From Cryobacterium arcticum (GTDB taxonomy: Bacteria; Actinomycetota; Actinomycetes; Actinomycetales; Microbacteriaceae): DNA of 64,000 bases. Made by a program: the position numbers and the translations under genes. The stretch is from positions 1,488,001 through 1,552,000 of the forward strand of contig NZ_QHLY01000012.1 in the NCBI RefSeq assembly GCF_003185895.1, written 5' to 3'. The number at the start of each line of letters is the position of its first letter. Within the stretch, counting starts at the first letter, position 1. Below the pieces are notes generated by a model. The model saw only the letters and a list, made by a program, of their open reading frames with translations, was not told where the DNA came from and did not search any database. Positions 8,440 to 16,765 of this stretch are shown in pieces.

Positions 8440-9708
8440 TCAGCTGCCCGCAGCGTCACCCGACGTCTCGAGTGCTTCGTTGATCGCGTCGCCCAGCCAG
8501 ATCGCGGCATCCTCAGGGCTCTGGTCGTCTTGCAGCACCATGGCGAGGGCGTCGATCATGTCCTGCGTGACCTCGCCCAACGAGATCGGCGGGTAGGTGA
8601 CACCGGTGTCGAGCAGGGCGGCAAAGTCCTTGCTCCACTTGCTGTCGGTGGAGACGGAGCTCAGCGACGACCGGTCGGCGAAGGCCGCGGTCTGCCATTC
8701 CTCGCTCGCGAACTGCTGCGCGAGTTCGGTGGATGCTTCCAGGCTGTCGGAATTGGCCATGGTGAAGATCGGCTTCGACTCGATGTAGGTGGCCGGCTCG
8801 CCATCCGTCGGGTACGGGATGGGGTGCACGCTCACGTCACCCATGGTGTCGGCGTTGGTGGTCTCGCGCTCGGCCATCCAGTTGCCGGTGACGAAGGAGG
8901 CGGTGAGGCCGGTGGCGAAGTTCTCGTCGGTGTCTTCCCAGCCGTAGGTGGCCGAGTTCTCATTGACAGATCCGCTGGCGAGGAGGTCCTGGTAGAACTC
9001 GAACACCTCCGTCGCCTTGGCGAGTTCGTCGGGGTTGTCGTTCCAAGTGTTGGCGAAGCCGCCGCCGTCCTGTTCCTCGGCGATGCTCAGGCCCTGCTGA
9101 GCCAGGTAGACCAGCAGTTCCTGCGGCTCGCGCACGCCGGCACCGGTGAGACCGTAGAACGAACTGTCGGTGGCGTCTTGCACCTTCGAGCCGACGGCGA
9201 GCACGTCGTCCCAGGTGGTGGGCACCTGCACGTTGGCCGCGGCCAGCAGGTCGTCGTGCACCAGGTAGGCGCGGGCGGTGGTCTCGTACGGGAAGCCCAC
9301 GACCTGACCGTCCACGGTCATGGAGCTCTTGACCGCGTCACTGACCTGGTCGGCGTCGCCCCATGAGTCCCAGGCATCCGACACATCGGCGAGGATGCCC
9401 AGCTTGGAGAATTCGCCCACGTACTCGGGCAGGCCCCAGACCACGTCGGGAAGGTTGCCGCCTGCTGCGGAGGCGATCAGCTTCTCGTGGATCTGGTCGT
9501 AGGTGAAGTTGGTTTGGTTGACGGTGTAGCCCTTGTCGTCGGCCCAGGCCTGGATCAGCGGGTCGAGAGTCTCGGCGGTGGCCTCCCCCTCGCTCCAGGA
9601 TGTCCAGAGTTCGATGGTCTTCGGGTCTGCGCTCGAGGAGCCCGAGCAGCCGGTGAGCGCTAACGCCACGACGCCGACCGACGCCACGAAAGCGAGTTTC
9701 TTCTTCAT
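8440..9708 (-). CDS. Extracellular solute-binding lipoprotein (family 1, sugar)
   Basis: 422-aa binding protein with a lipoprotein signal (MKKKLAFVASVGVVALALTG followed by the lipidated Cys-21), hence tethered to the outer face of the membrane. The mature part has the family-1 pattern: IELWTSWSEGEATAETLDPL early, ANVQVPTTWDDVLAVGSKVQ in the middle and IYLG-like elements late. First gene of the permease operon; its promoter must lie in the 365-bp gap shared with the divergent alpha-galactosidase. Confidence 0.95.
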   Translation of the reverse strand: MKKKLAFVASVGVVALALTGCSGSSSADPKTIELWTSWSEGEATAETLDPLIQAWADDKGYTVNQTNFTYDQIHEKLIASAAGGNLPDVVWGLPEYVGEFSKLGILADVSDAWDSWGDADQVSDAVKSSMTVDGQVVGFPYETTARAYLVHDDLLAAANVQVPTTWDDVLAVGSKVQDATDSSFYGLTGAGVREPQELLVYLAQQGLSIAEEQDGGGFANTWNDNPDELAKATEVFEFYQDLLASGSVNENSATYGWEDTDENFATGLTASFVTGNWMAERETTNADTMGDVSVHPIPYPTDGEPATYIESKPIFTMANSDSLEASTELAQQFASEEWQTAAFADRSSLSSVSTDSKWSKDFAALLDTGVTYPPISLGEVTQDMIDALAMVLQDDQSPEDAAIWLGDAINEALETSGDAAGS

Positions 9709-10073
9709 TGAAAAGTGCCTCCTAGATTCTTCGTTGAATTTCCGGCGAGAGCCGGGACCAATCGTTTGCTTTCGCAGCAGCGATGCCCTCGAACGAGGGC
9801 CAGCGGATGATTAACCTTTGTCATTGTGGAAGGCGACTCGGCTCCGGGTCAAGTAATAATCGGAAAGTCGTCGGTAACAATTTCCACTCGATGAGACATT
9901 CTGGCGAATTTAATCGCTGCTGATCAGGATCTTTATAAGATGAAGAAAAGGACATACCCACGGGTCGCTTGACGCCGACTCCCGCGGCTCGTAATGATAG
10001 GGGTCAATCATGATCGCGCACCGCTGCCGATGTCGGCTCGGTGTGACGACCGACACTCGATGGGGACACCACC
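9709..10073. promoter_or_regulatory. Divergent intergenic regulatory region of the galactoside locus
   Basis: 365 bp without a gene between the binding-protein gene (leftward) and the GH36 gene (rightward). It is clearly AT-richer than its surroundings, with TTTATAAGATG near 9933 and AAGTAATAATCGG near 9852 as possible promoter elements. It must hold both promoters and is the natural place for the LacI-type operator, but no convincing full palindrome was found by eye. Confidence 0.55.
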
Positions 10074-12188
10074 ATGACTGACTTCACCTGGGGCGCCGGC
10101 GCCTTTCCATTGCGCGTGATCGCGACCGATTCCGGCCCCGTGCTGCTCTCCATCAATCCGGGCACGGATGCGATCGAGCCGGCCAAGCACCGCGCCCGCC
10201 CCGCCCTGGTGGAGGTGCTCGCCGTGGGTGAGGGCCGTGGCCTGAACAACATGCGCGCGATCCGCACCACTATCGGCGACCGGCTGCGCTATCAGGACCA
10301 CACCGAGATCGACGGCGACGGCGTGACCAGCCTGGTGATCCGCCAGCGCGACACCGAGACCGGCCTCATCGCCACCACGACCATCGCCCAGTTCGACGGT
10401 GTCGAGGCTTACCGGGTGCACACCGAGGTGACCAACCAGGGTGACAAGCCCCTCGTGCTGCAGCAGGTCACCTCCGCCACCCTGATCGGGCTCACCGGGC
10501 ACCTCGGCGAGGCCGCCGACCTCGACCTCTGGACCGCGCGCAGTGAGTGGTGCGCCGAGAGCCGGTGGTACTCCACCGCGCTCGGCGGCGCGGCCGGCTT
10601 CGCCGACATCAACACCGCCGTCCACGGCCACTTTGCCCGCGGCACCATCTCCTTCGCCGGTCACTCCACCTGGTCGAGCGGCGAGTACCTTCCCGTCGCC
10701 GGCGTGGAGAACCGGGTCACCGGGCACTCCCTGGTCTGGGAAGTGGAGAACAATGGGCCGTGGCGCTGGGAGCTCGACACCCTCTTCGACCCGGCCGAGG
10801 CGCTCGCGCTCGCCCTCCTCGGCCCCACCGACGTCGACCACGCCTGGACCACCCGGCTCTCCCCCGGCGATAGCTTCACCACCGTTCCGGCCTCGTTCGC
10901 GGTGGCCACCGGCGGCATCACCGGCGGCATTGGCGCCCTCACCGGCCACCGCCGGCGCTCGCACCTCGCAGTGCACGCCGACCTGGCCCGACCGCTGATC
11001 TTCAACGACTACATGAACGCGCTGATGGGCGACCCCACCACTGAGAAACTGCTGCCGCTGATCGACGCGGCCGCGGCATCCGGCGCCAGCTACTTTTGCA
11101 TCGACGCCGGCTGGTACGACGACGGAGGCGACTGGTGGCCCAGCGTGGGCGCCTGGGAACCCTCCACCGTGCGCTTCGGCGAGCGCGGCCTCACCGGGGT
11201 GCTGCAGTACATCCGCGAGGCCGGCATGACGCCGGGCCTGTGGGTGGAGCCCGAGGTCGTGGGCGTGCTCTCCTCCGTGGCGACCGAGCTGCCCGACGAG
11301 GCCTTCATGTACCGCGCCGGCGTGCGCATCGTGGAGCACGACCGGTACTTCCTCGACTTCCGCAGCGCGGCCGCCCGCGACTACCTCGACGGCGTGTTCG
11401 CCCGCTTGATCGAGCAGTACGGCGCGCGCTATTTCAAGTGGGACTACAACGTCACCCCGGGTTCCGGCCCCGACACCGACGCACTCAGCCCCGGCGAGGG
11501 TCTGCTCGGGCACACCCGGGCGCACCTCACCTGGGTGGAAGCGCTGCGGGCGCGCTACCCCGAGATCATTCTCGAGGCCTGCTCGTCGGGCGCCCAGCGG
11601 ATGGATGCCACCATCCTCGCCCGCTACGACCTGCAGTCCACCACCGACCAGCAGGATTACCGGCTCTACCCCACGATCGCCGCAGGCGCCCCGATGTCGA
11701 TGCCGCTGGAGATGGCCGGCAACTGGGCCTACCCGCAGTCGGAGTGGACCGACGAGCAGATCGCCTTCACCCTGGTGACCGGGCTGTCGGGCAGGCTTTA
11801 CCTCTCCGGCAACATCGACCGGCTGAACGAGCACCAGCTCGCGATCGTGCGCGAGGCCACCGGCGCGTACCCGGCCGTCATCGCCCACCACGCCCAGGCC
11901 CTGCCGGCCTGGCCGCTCGGCCTGCCGGTGTGGGACGACCCGCAGGTGGCGCTGGCCAGCGCCACGGATGCCGAGACCCTAGTCTTCGTCTGGAACCGCG
12001 ACGTCGAGGCCACCTCGGCCGCTCTCTCGCTGCCCGCGCACCAGGGGGCCGACATCGTGGTCGACACCATCTTCCCCACCGCGCTAACGGCCTGGCCCAC
12101 GGAATGGGACGCGGCATCCGGCTCGCTCGCGGTCGATCTCACCGGCGCCGGCGAGTCTGCCCGCGTGCTGCGCATCCGCCGCGCCTAA
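10074..12188 (+). CDS. Alpha-galactosidase, glycoside hydrolase family 36
   Basis: 704-aa enzyme of usual GH36 length. An N-terminal beta-sandwich is followed by the (beta/alpha)8 barrel containing FCIDAGWYDDGGDWW. The nucleophile is Asp-457 in YFKWDYN, then EACSSGAQRMD, and the probable acid/base is Asp-525 in STTDQQDYRLYP. No signal peptide, so it hydrolyses alpha-galactosides after import. A GGGGA motif lies upstream of the ATG. It is divergent from the sugar ABC operon with a LacI regulator, a standard arrangement for galactoside use. Confidence 0.95.
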   Translation: MTDFTWGAGAFPLRVIATDSGPVLLSINPGTDAIEPAKHRARPALVEVLAVGEGRGLNNMRAIRTTIGDRLRYQDHTEIDGDGVTSLVIRQRDTETGLIATTTIAQFDGVEAYRVHTEVTNQGDKPLVLQQVTSATLIGLTGHLGEAADLDLWTARSEWCAESRWYSTALGGAAGFADINTAVHGHFARGTISFAGHSTWSSGEYLPVAGVENRVTGHSLVWEVENNGPWRWELDTLFDPAEALALALLGPTDVDHAWTTRLSPGDSFTTVPASFAVATGGITGGIGALTGHRRRSHLAVHADLARPLIFNDYMNALMGDPTTEKLLPLIDAAAASGASYFCIDAGWYDDGGDWWPSVGAWEPSTVRFGERGLTGVLQYIREAGMTPGLWVEPEVVGVLSSVATELPDEAFMYRAGVRIVEHDRYFLDFRSAAARDYLDGVFARLIEQYGARYFKWDYNVTPGSGPDTDALSPGEGLLGHTRAHLTWVEALRARYPEIILEACSSGAQRMDATILARYDLQSTTDQQDYRLYPTIAAGAPMSMPLEMAGNWAYPQSEWTDEQIAFTLVTGLSGRLYLSGNIDRLNEHQLAIVREATGAYPAVIAHHAQALPAWPLGLPVWDDPQVALASATDAETLVFVWNRDVEATSAALSLPAHQGADIVVDTIFPTALTAWPTEWDAASGSLAVDLTGAGESARVLRIRRA

Positions 12189-12221
12189 CCATCCCGGGTC
12201 TCGTCCAGAGACCACCTCACC

Positions 12222-12330
12222 GGATCTCGACAAGCTCGATCAGCGAAATGGGCACGACCCAACGCTGGTCGAGCCCGTCGAGGCCCCGCGACCCATCCGC
12301 CGGTCGAGCTTGTCGAGACCCCGCGACCCG
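12222..12330. repeat. Cluster of GGTCGAGCTTGTCGAGACC repeats
   Basis: Three copies of a short dispersed palindromic repeat: TCTCGACAAGCTCGATCAG at about 12224, TGGTCGAGCCCGTCGAGGCC at 12267 and CGGTCGAGCTTGTCGAGACC at 12301, the last two followed by CCGCGACCC. They lie in the gap after the alpha-galactosidase. The same unit recurs at 13761-13848 and, within a coding region, at 18062-18122. Confidence 0.85.
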
Positions 12331-12398
12331 ACGTGCATTAGCGCCCCACCCATTCCCCGGCCATTGCGCTCAACGCGTTCGCGGATGAAGCTGCCCCT

Positions 12399-12683
12399 GT
12401 GCCCGACACCAACTGCCCTCACCCGCTCAGCAAACGCGATGCCTCCGCGCTCATCGGCGTGCTCGCCAATCTCGAGGGCCTGGTCTGGACGACCGGCGTC
12501 GACGACCACGCGGTGCAGAAACTCCTGACCCGCCTCGAGAGTGACGGCATCGCCGCTCCCCCAGGTGACTCGACCGAGGTGCGTTACAACCTCCGCCAGG
12601 CCCTCAACGACCTCAACCAACAACTGCGCTACGCCCTCGGCGAGTACGACAGCCCGCACAACTCCGCGCCGGTTCCCCGCTGA
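12399..12683 (+). CDS. Hypothetical protein, 94 aa
   Basis: Soluble, mainly helical small protein: KRDASALIGVLANLEGLVWT, DHAVQKLLTRLESDG and RQALNDLNQQLRYALGEYD look like three amphipathic helices. A GTG start is used; there is no better start in frame. Codon pattern (GC-rich third positions) supports it as coding. No recognised family. Confidence 0.6.
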   Translation: MPDTNCPHPLSKRDASALIGVLANLEGLVWTTGVDDHAVQKLLTRLESDGIAAPPGDSTEVRYNLRQALNDLNQQLRYALGEYDSPHNSAPVPR

Positions 12684-12734
12684 CCGGCGGAGCGGGCGTC
12701 CGGCTCGCGTAAGGGCCGCCGCTAGTCTGTCGGG

Positions 12735-12923
12735 ATGACTGATGCAACCGTTGTCTACGAAAACAGTGGCTGGTGGCTCGGGCTCGCGATCGTCACCGCC
12801 GGCCTGGCCGAGATGAAGGGTCGCCGCCGCTGGATCTGGTTTGTGCTGGGCCTGTTGCTCGGCCCACTGGCCACGGCGCTGGTGGTCGTCTGGGCCCGGC
12901 CCGCCGCCGCCGACTTCCGCTGA
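12735..12923 (+). CDS. Small two-helix membrane protein, 62 aa
   Basis: Residues 11-26 (GWWLGLAIVTAGLAEM) and 33-52 (WIWFVLGLLLGPLATALVVV) are hydrophobic and separated by the basic turn KGRRR, predicting a hairpin in the membrane. The motif FVLGLLLGPLAT is common in small actinobacterial membrane proteins of unknown role. Followed by the second bidirectional terminator-like repeat. Confidence 0.65.
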   Translation: MTDATVVYENSGWWLGLAIVTAGLAEMKGRRRWIWFVLGLLLGPLATALVVVWARPAAADFR

Positions 12924-12972
12924 GGCGCTCCAGGTTCGCTCTCGGAGGCGGCCCGCGCTCCCAGAACCTAGT

Positions 12973-13052
12973 CACCTAAAAAGGCAATAGTCACCAAAAA
13001 AGGACGAAATGCGGCAGAACGTCCTTTTTAGCGAACTATTGCCTTTTTAGCG
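12973..13052. terminator. Bidirectional terminator-like inverted repeat (second copy)
   Basis: Left arm CTAAAAAGGCAATAGTCACC and right arm TTTAGCGAACTATTGCCTTT are complementary over about 30 bp with few mismatches, with A-run and T-run ends. It lies between convergent genes and shares arm sequence with the element at 5455-5529, including AAGGACG at the inner end of the left arm. Confidence 0.75.
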
Positions 13053-13100
13053 GCCGTCCGTCGGCCTCGGCACACCACAGCCAGGCGGATGCGTCGCCCG

Positions 13101-13703
13101 CTACGCGTCCACGGCCGCGGGGTCCTCCGCACCGGCACGCTTCCCGGCCGACCGGCGCGCGGCGATGCCGGCCGTCATCTCCCGGTAGTCCGGCTTCGCA
13201 GCCACAGCTCCGCCCACCGCCAGTGACCGCCGGGTCTCGGCGAGCAGGTTCTCCACCGCCTGCTCGAGACGGTCGTAGCGCTCCAGCCCGTAGTACTCGT
13301 GTTTGTCGGGCTTGCCCTCGCCCTGCTCCCGCACGGAATAGGCGTGATGCCGCACGAGCATCGCGGCCATCTGCACCCGGCTGTTGCCCACGAGCTGCAG
13401 CTGATCCACGCCGATCCGCACAGCCTCGTGGGCGTTCTCCAGCTTGGCCAGGTCGACGGGTGCGCCCTTGTTGCCCACCAGATGCAGCATCCGTCGCGCC
13501 TGCGAGGTGACCTCGACGGTGGCATCCCGCAGGTTGTCCAGCCGCATCGCGTCGCGCTTCACCCGGCCCGCCAGTACGAACTTGATCAGCTCGGCCACGA
13601 GCACCGATAGCGCGGCACCGAGGAAGGCGCCCACGGCGATGGGCAGTGACGCCACGTCGAGTCCCAGGCTGGCGGCGGCAGGGAACACGCTGTCACTGAT
13701 CAT
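13101..13703 (-). CDS. Hypothetical membrane-anchored protein, 200 aa
   Basis: One clear transmembrane segment near the N-terminus (about residues 19-45, SLPIAVGAFLGAALSVLVAE), then a cytoplasmic helical domain with VTSQARRMLHLVGNKGAP and EAVRIGVDQLQLVGNSRVQM. The pattern resembles the single-pass proteins of unknown function common in actinobacteria. The tail (AARRSAGKRAGAEDPAAVDA) is low complexity. Confidence 0.65.
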   Translation of the reverse strand: MISDSVFPAAASLGLDVASLPIAVGAFLGAALSVLVAELIKFVLAGRVKRDAMRLDNLRDATVEVTSQARRMLHLVGNKGAPVDLAKLENAHEAVRIGVDQLQLVGNSRVQMAAMLVRHHAYSVREQGEGKPDKHEYYGLERYDRLEQAVENLLAETRRSLAVGGAVAAKPDYREMTAGIAARRSAGKRAGAEDPAAVDA

Positions 13704-13756
13704 GACCTCACCCTAGGGGCCGCGCGGTCACCCGGCGTGCACCCGCGTCCCATCCC

Positions 13757-13850
13757 GCTCGTCGAGCCGCCCTCTCGATGGTCGAGCCGCTCTTCCGCTG
13801 GTCGAGCCGCCCTTCCGCTGGTCGAGCCCGTCGAGACCCCCGCAACCCAA
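13757..13850. repeat. 20-bp tandem array built from the GGTCGAG repeat
   Basis: Four consecutive 20-bp units start GTCGAGCC at 13761, 13781, 13801 and 13821; units 2 and 3 differ at one base. The last runs into the palindromic form GTCGAGCCCGTCGAGACC. It lies between two leftward genes (13101-13703 and 13868-14953) and includes no ORF. Confidence 0.85.
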
Positions 13851-13867
13851 CCTCGAAACCCGCCACG

Positions 13868-14953
13868 CTACCCCTGCTCAGCCGTCCAGTTCCCGTCCGC
13901 AGTGAACCGAATCACCGACGGACCACCGCTGAGCGGCACCGTGCCCTCATACGCGCCGATCTCATTCACCAGCAGGGCCATGCCCATCGCGTTGTCGGTG
14001 AACTCCATCACGGTGAAGTTCGCACTCCCGTCATGCGTGAGCGTCAACTTCGACGCCTCCCCGCCGTAAAGGAAGACGTCGTCGCCGAATCCAACAGCTG
14101 CCGGGTCGGCCGCGTACGAGATCGGTCCCACGTCAATCGTCCAGGGGACATTCGCGGTCACCTTGAGCGCCACAACGGTCTCACCCAGGTCGCCGAACAG
14201 GCCGTACGCGCTGGTGCCGGTGTAGGCACCGATGCTGTTCACCAGCAGGTCTGCGGTCGGCTGGTTGTCCGCGTCCAGGCCCTGCACGCTGAAGTTCGCC
14301 GTTCCCTCGAAGGTGGCCCGCACCAGGCCGGCAGCCGCACTGGCGGGCAGGTCGATGATGGTGTCGGTGGAACCGGTCTCGCTGACCACGTCGAACACGC
14401 CGTACTTCTCTTCCGCCCAGGCCACGACGTCTGAACTGTCTCCGGCGTCAGCCGGTTCCTCCGCGCCGTCCGCGGGCGCTTCGACCGCGGGTGCGTCGTC
14501 GGCGGGCACTCCGGCTGCCTCGTCCACCTGCTCGACGAACGCCTCCGGAATCGCCGCCACCGTGGCCGCGGTGCTGATCCCGATCGCGACACTGCCGATC
14601 CCGCCGACCACCACGAATCCGGCGGTGACGAGCCAGGCCGACTTCTTGGCGGCGTCGTAGCCGGCGAGGCGCTGGCCGCGCTTGTCGGTGGTGCTGCCGG
14701 TGAGCACGATGATCAGGTCCACGAGCGACCAGATACCCAGGCCACCCAGGGTGACGAGCTTGGCCACGGCGGTGCCGATCTTGCCCAGGTAGAACCGGTC
14801 GGCACCGACCGTGCCGAGGAACAGGGCGAGCAACCAGGTGACCACGAAACTCTTGGCCGGCTGTGCCGCCAGCGGCGGCTGAACGGATGCGGCGGGCGGC
14901 ACCTGCGTGCTCGGCACGGGCGGCGGGCCGTAAGGGGCGATGGGCTGGGACAT
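13868..14953 (-). CDS. TM2-domain membrane protein with secreted C-terminal domains
   Basis: 361-aa protein. After a proline-rich N-terminus comes a TM2 domain (about residues 35-90): SFVVTWLLALFLGTVGADRF, YLGKIGTAVAKLVTLGGLGI and WSLVDLIIVLTG. Another helix follows (WLVTAGFVVVGGIGSVAIGI), then an acidic linker and two similar beta-rich repeats, one ending ANVPWTIDVGP and the other ADGNWTAEQG. The start at 14953 is chosen for its GAGGAG ribosome site and because the region further upstream is unconserved in character. The tandem beta domains probably lie outside the cell; role unknown. Confidence 0.8.
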   Translation of the reverse strand: MSQPIAPYGPPPVPSTQVPPAASVQPPLAAQPAKSFVVTWLLALFLGTVGADRFYLGKIGTAVAKLVTLGGLGIWSLVDLIIVLTGSTTDKRGQRLAGYDAAKKSAWLVTAGFVVVGGIGSVAIGISTAATVAAIPEAFVEQVDEAAGVPADDAPAVEAPADGAEEPADAGDSSDVVAWAEEKYGVFDVVSETGSTDTIIDLPASAAAGLVRATFEGTANFSVQGLDADNQPTADLLVNSIGAYTGTSAYGLFGDLGETVVALKVTANVPWTIDVGPISYAADPAAVGFGDDVFLYGGEASKLTLTHDGSANFTVMEFTDNAMGMALLVNEIGAYEGTVPLSGGPSVIRFTADGNWTAEQG

Positions 14954-15137
14954 GGAGCTCTCCTCGGTGGGCATCGCAGACCCTGGGAGCCGACGGGCGG
15001 CAGTAGCCGGCCATCGTGGTGATTCCCCCCAGAACACGTGTACCCGAAGGCTAGCGGCTGACCGCGCCCACCGACACCGCCGGGTGGAATCCGGCAGCGC
15101 GCATCCGCTCACCGGAGCCGGCCGTTACGATCGAGCC

Positions 15138-15599
15138 ATGGCTTCCCGACCCCCGCGAGTGCACCCGGCGGGTCAGCGGATGCCGGTGCCGGCCCGCCAG
15201 CGTCGCCCCCGCGGGCGCTCCAGCGCCGCCCGATACCTGCCGGTCCTGCTCTTCGTGCTCGGCTACCTCGTGGTCACCGCGCTCTGGCCGATCCAGATGT
15301 GGGTCGCCGGCCTGTACCTCGTTGCCAGCGTCGTGTGTTTCGTCGTCTACGCGGTCGACAAGTCCGCGGCCAAGGCTCAGCGTCAGCGGGTGTCGGAGTC
15401 GACGCTGCTATTCCTGGGGGTCGTCGGCGGCTGGCCGGGCGCCATCGTCGCCCAGCAGACCCTGCGGCACAAGACCCAGAAGGCGAGCTTTCTGAGGGCG
15501 TTCTGGGGCACCGTGGTCATCAACGTGATCGTCTTCGCGGTGTTTGCCACGCCCGCGTTCGCCCTCATCGTCGACTGGGCCGAGCACACGCTGTTCTGA
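15138..15599 (+). CDS. DUF1294 membrane protein
   Basis: 153-aa protein with three or four hydrophobic helices and the DUF1294 signature: VVYAVDKSAAKAQRQRVSES, then LFLGVVGGWPGAIVAQQTLR and HKTQKASFLRAFW. ATG 15138 is used; the extended frame upstream overlaps the 5' end of the divergent TM2 gene. In some bacteria this domain is fused to a cold-shock domain, absent here. Function unknown. Confidence 0.88.
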   Translation: MASRPPRVHPAGQRMPVPARQRRPRGRSSAARYLPVLLFVLGYLVVTALWPIQMWVAGLYLVASVVCFVVYAVDKSAAKAQRQRVSESTLLFLGVVGGWPGAIVAQQTLRHKTQKASFLRAFWGTVVINVIVFAVFATPAFALIVDWAEHTLF

Positions 15600-15636
15600 G
15601 CGAGCCAGCCCGGTCCGAGCGCCTAAACTCCTGTGG

Positions 15637-15885
15637 TCACTCTGGCGTCACCCGCGGATCGCTCGGTCCGCCGCGTGTGCCTTTGTGCGCCTCTTCGATG
15701 ATGCGCACATTGCGCACCGTCACCGACTCCGTCATCAGCAGGTCCAGCGAGGTGACGAACAGCCGGCCGATCTCGTCGGCGCTCACCACTGCATCCGGCA
15801 CGTCGACCCGGAATCCCTGCGCCTGCAGCCCGCCCTCGTTAGAGAAGGTGATCTCGGCGTCGAACACCGCACGGTACTGGCTCAT
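15637..15885 (-). CDS. Conserved small hypothetical protein, 82 aa
   Basis: Short alpha/beta protein: MSQYRAVFDAEITFSNEGGL, then GFRVDVPDAVVSADEIGRLF and ESVTVRNVRIIEEA. Proteins of this appearance often neighbour cyclase/kynurenine-formamidase-like genes, but none is present here. It lies 17 bp after the 49-aa membrane peptide gene on the same strand, so the two are probably co-transcribed. Confidence 0.7.
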   Translation of the reverse strand: MSQYRAVFDAEITFSNEGGLQAQGFRVDVPDAVVSADEIGRLFVTSLDLLMTESVTVRNVRIIEEAHKGTRGGPSDPRVTPE

Positions 15886-15902
15886 CCTGTGGCTCCTTCG
15901 AT

Positions 15903-16052
15903 CTACTCCGGCGCGGGCCGGGTTATGGTCTGCACCCACGTGGCGTGATCTCGCAACCCGTACCGCACCCCCAGCCTGATCACCCAGAACAGGGCGAAGG
16001 CGGCAAGAGCCACGACAATTAGGTAGATGAGGATCCCCAGGGCGCTGAACAT
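15903..16052 (-). CDS. Very small membrane protein, 49 aa
   Basis: Translating the minus strand from the ATG at 16052 gives a 49-residue protein beginning MFSALGILIYLIVVALAAFA and ending TWVQTITRPAPE. One strongly hydrophobic helix is followed by an Arg-containing segment (VIRLGVRYGLRDH), a good single-pass topology. It lies 17 bp upstream of the 82-aa gene in the same orientation. Unrecognised, but composition and context support it. Confidence 0.55.
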   Translation of the reverse strand: MFSALGILIYLIVVALAAFALFWVIRLGVRYGLRDHATWVQTITRPAPE

Positions 16053-16190
16053 GCAGCAACCGTACCAAGGCGGCACACACGTCGCTCACAGCGGCACCGC
16101 CTCGGCGACGGCTCGGTCCCGGATGGCTTCCCCCAGCTGTCGCACGTGCACTACTCGCCGGGACGCCTGACCTAGCAGCGCAGCACTCCG

Positions 16191-16218
16191 TGTACATCTC
16201 AATGATCGAGATGTACAA
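16191..16218 (+). promoter_or_regulatory. Palindromic operator and promoter of the toxin-antitoxin pair
   Basis: TGTACATCTC (16191-16200) and GAGATGTACA (16208-16217) form a perfect 10-bp inverted repeat with a 7-bp spacer. The right arm runs into TACAAT (16213-16218), a good -10 element only 8 bp before the antitoxin ATG. Transcription from it would begin at or next to the ATG, giving a leaderless message. Autorepression by the antitoxin complex is the usual arrangement for such pairs. Confidence 0.8.
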
Positions 16219-16226
16219 TTGCGCTC

Positions 16227-16475
16227 ATGTCCACTGTCAGCGTCGCGGACGCACGCAACAACTTCTCCGACATCATCGCTCGCTCCCAAAGTGAAGCGGT
16301 GTTTGTCGAACGTCGCGGCCAGCGCGCCGCCGTCGTGGTCAGCCCCGAACAGTACGAGCGAATGCTCGAGGCGCTCGAAGATGCCGAAGATGTCGCCGCA
16401 TTCGACGAGGCCATGGCCGAAGAGGGTCCCAACATTCCCTGGGCGCAGGTGAAGGCCGATCTGGGCTGGACGTGA
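16227..16475 (+). CDS. Type II antitoxin, Phd/YefM family
   Basis: 82-aa antitoxin with the family's N-terminal DNA-binding fold: SVADARNNFSDIIARSQSEA and VFVERRGQRAAVVVSPEQYE, then an acidic C-terminus (EALEDAEDVAAFDEAMAEEG) that would bind and mask the toxin. Its stop overlaps the toxin start by 4 bp, and a perfect palindrome covers its promoter. Expected to bind that operator and repress the pair. Confidence 0.92.
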   Translation: MSTVSVADARNNFSDIIARSQSEAVFVERRGQRAAVVVSPEQYERMLEALEDAEDVAAFDEAMAEEGPNIPWAQVKADLGWT

Positions 16476-16738
16476 GCTACCGCATTGAGCTGCGTCCTTC
16501 TGCAGTTCGCGCGTTGAAGCGAATCGACCATCAGGATCGCGACCGCATTCGTGGCGCTATCGCTCTGCTTGGTGAGGACCCTCGCCCGCCAGGGGCCAAG
16601 GCCCTCCAGGGCCGCCCGGGACTCCGTGTTCGGGTCGGGAATTACCGCATCATCTATACAGTCGACGATGACGTTCTCATCGTCGCGATCGTCGCGATCG
16701 TCGCGCTCGGACATCGCCGCGACGTTTACAACCGCTGA
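16472..16738 (+). CDS. RelE/ParE-family toxin
   Basis: 88-aa basic protein: SYRIELRPSAVRALKRIDHQ, then RPPGAKALQGRPGLRVRVGN and YRIIYTVDDDVLIVAIV, with terminal GHRRDVYNR, the RelE pattern. Such toxins usually cleave ribosome-bound mRNA. GTG start within a 4-bp GTGA overlap with the antitoxin implies coupled translation. Near the end a 9-bp unit (ATCGTCGCG) is repeated three times in tandem, giving IVAIVAIVAL where relatives usually have a shorter strand; whether this harms toxicity is unknown. Confidence 0.9.
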   Translation: MSYRIELRPSAVRALKRIDHQDRDRIRGAIALLGEDPRPPGAKALQGRPGLRVRVGNYRIIYTVDDDVLIVAIVAIVALGHRRDVYNR

Positions 16739-16765
16739 CCGCACGAGGCCGCATAGATCGCGAGC

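Noticed and set aside
9709..10073. LacI operator in the galactoside intergenic region
   Set aside because: Several partial dyads can be drawn but none is convincing over both half-sites, so no site is claimed.
16086..16190. Possible leftward gene tail (VVHVRQLGEAIRDRAVAEAV) before the toxin-antitoxin pair
   Set aside because: Looks like a C-terminal remnant, but its 5' part would run through the palindromic operator and antitoxin gene, so no gene can be supported.
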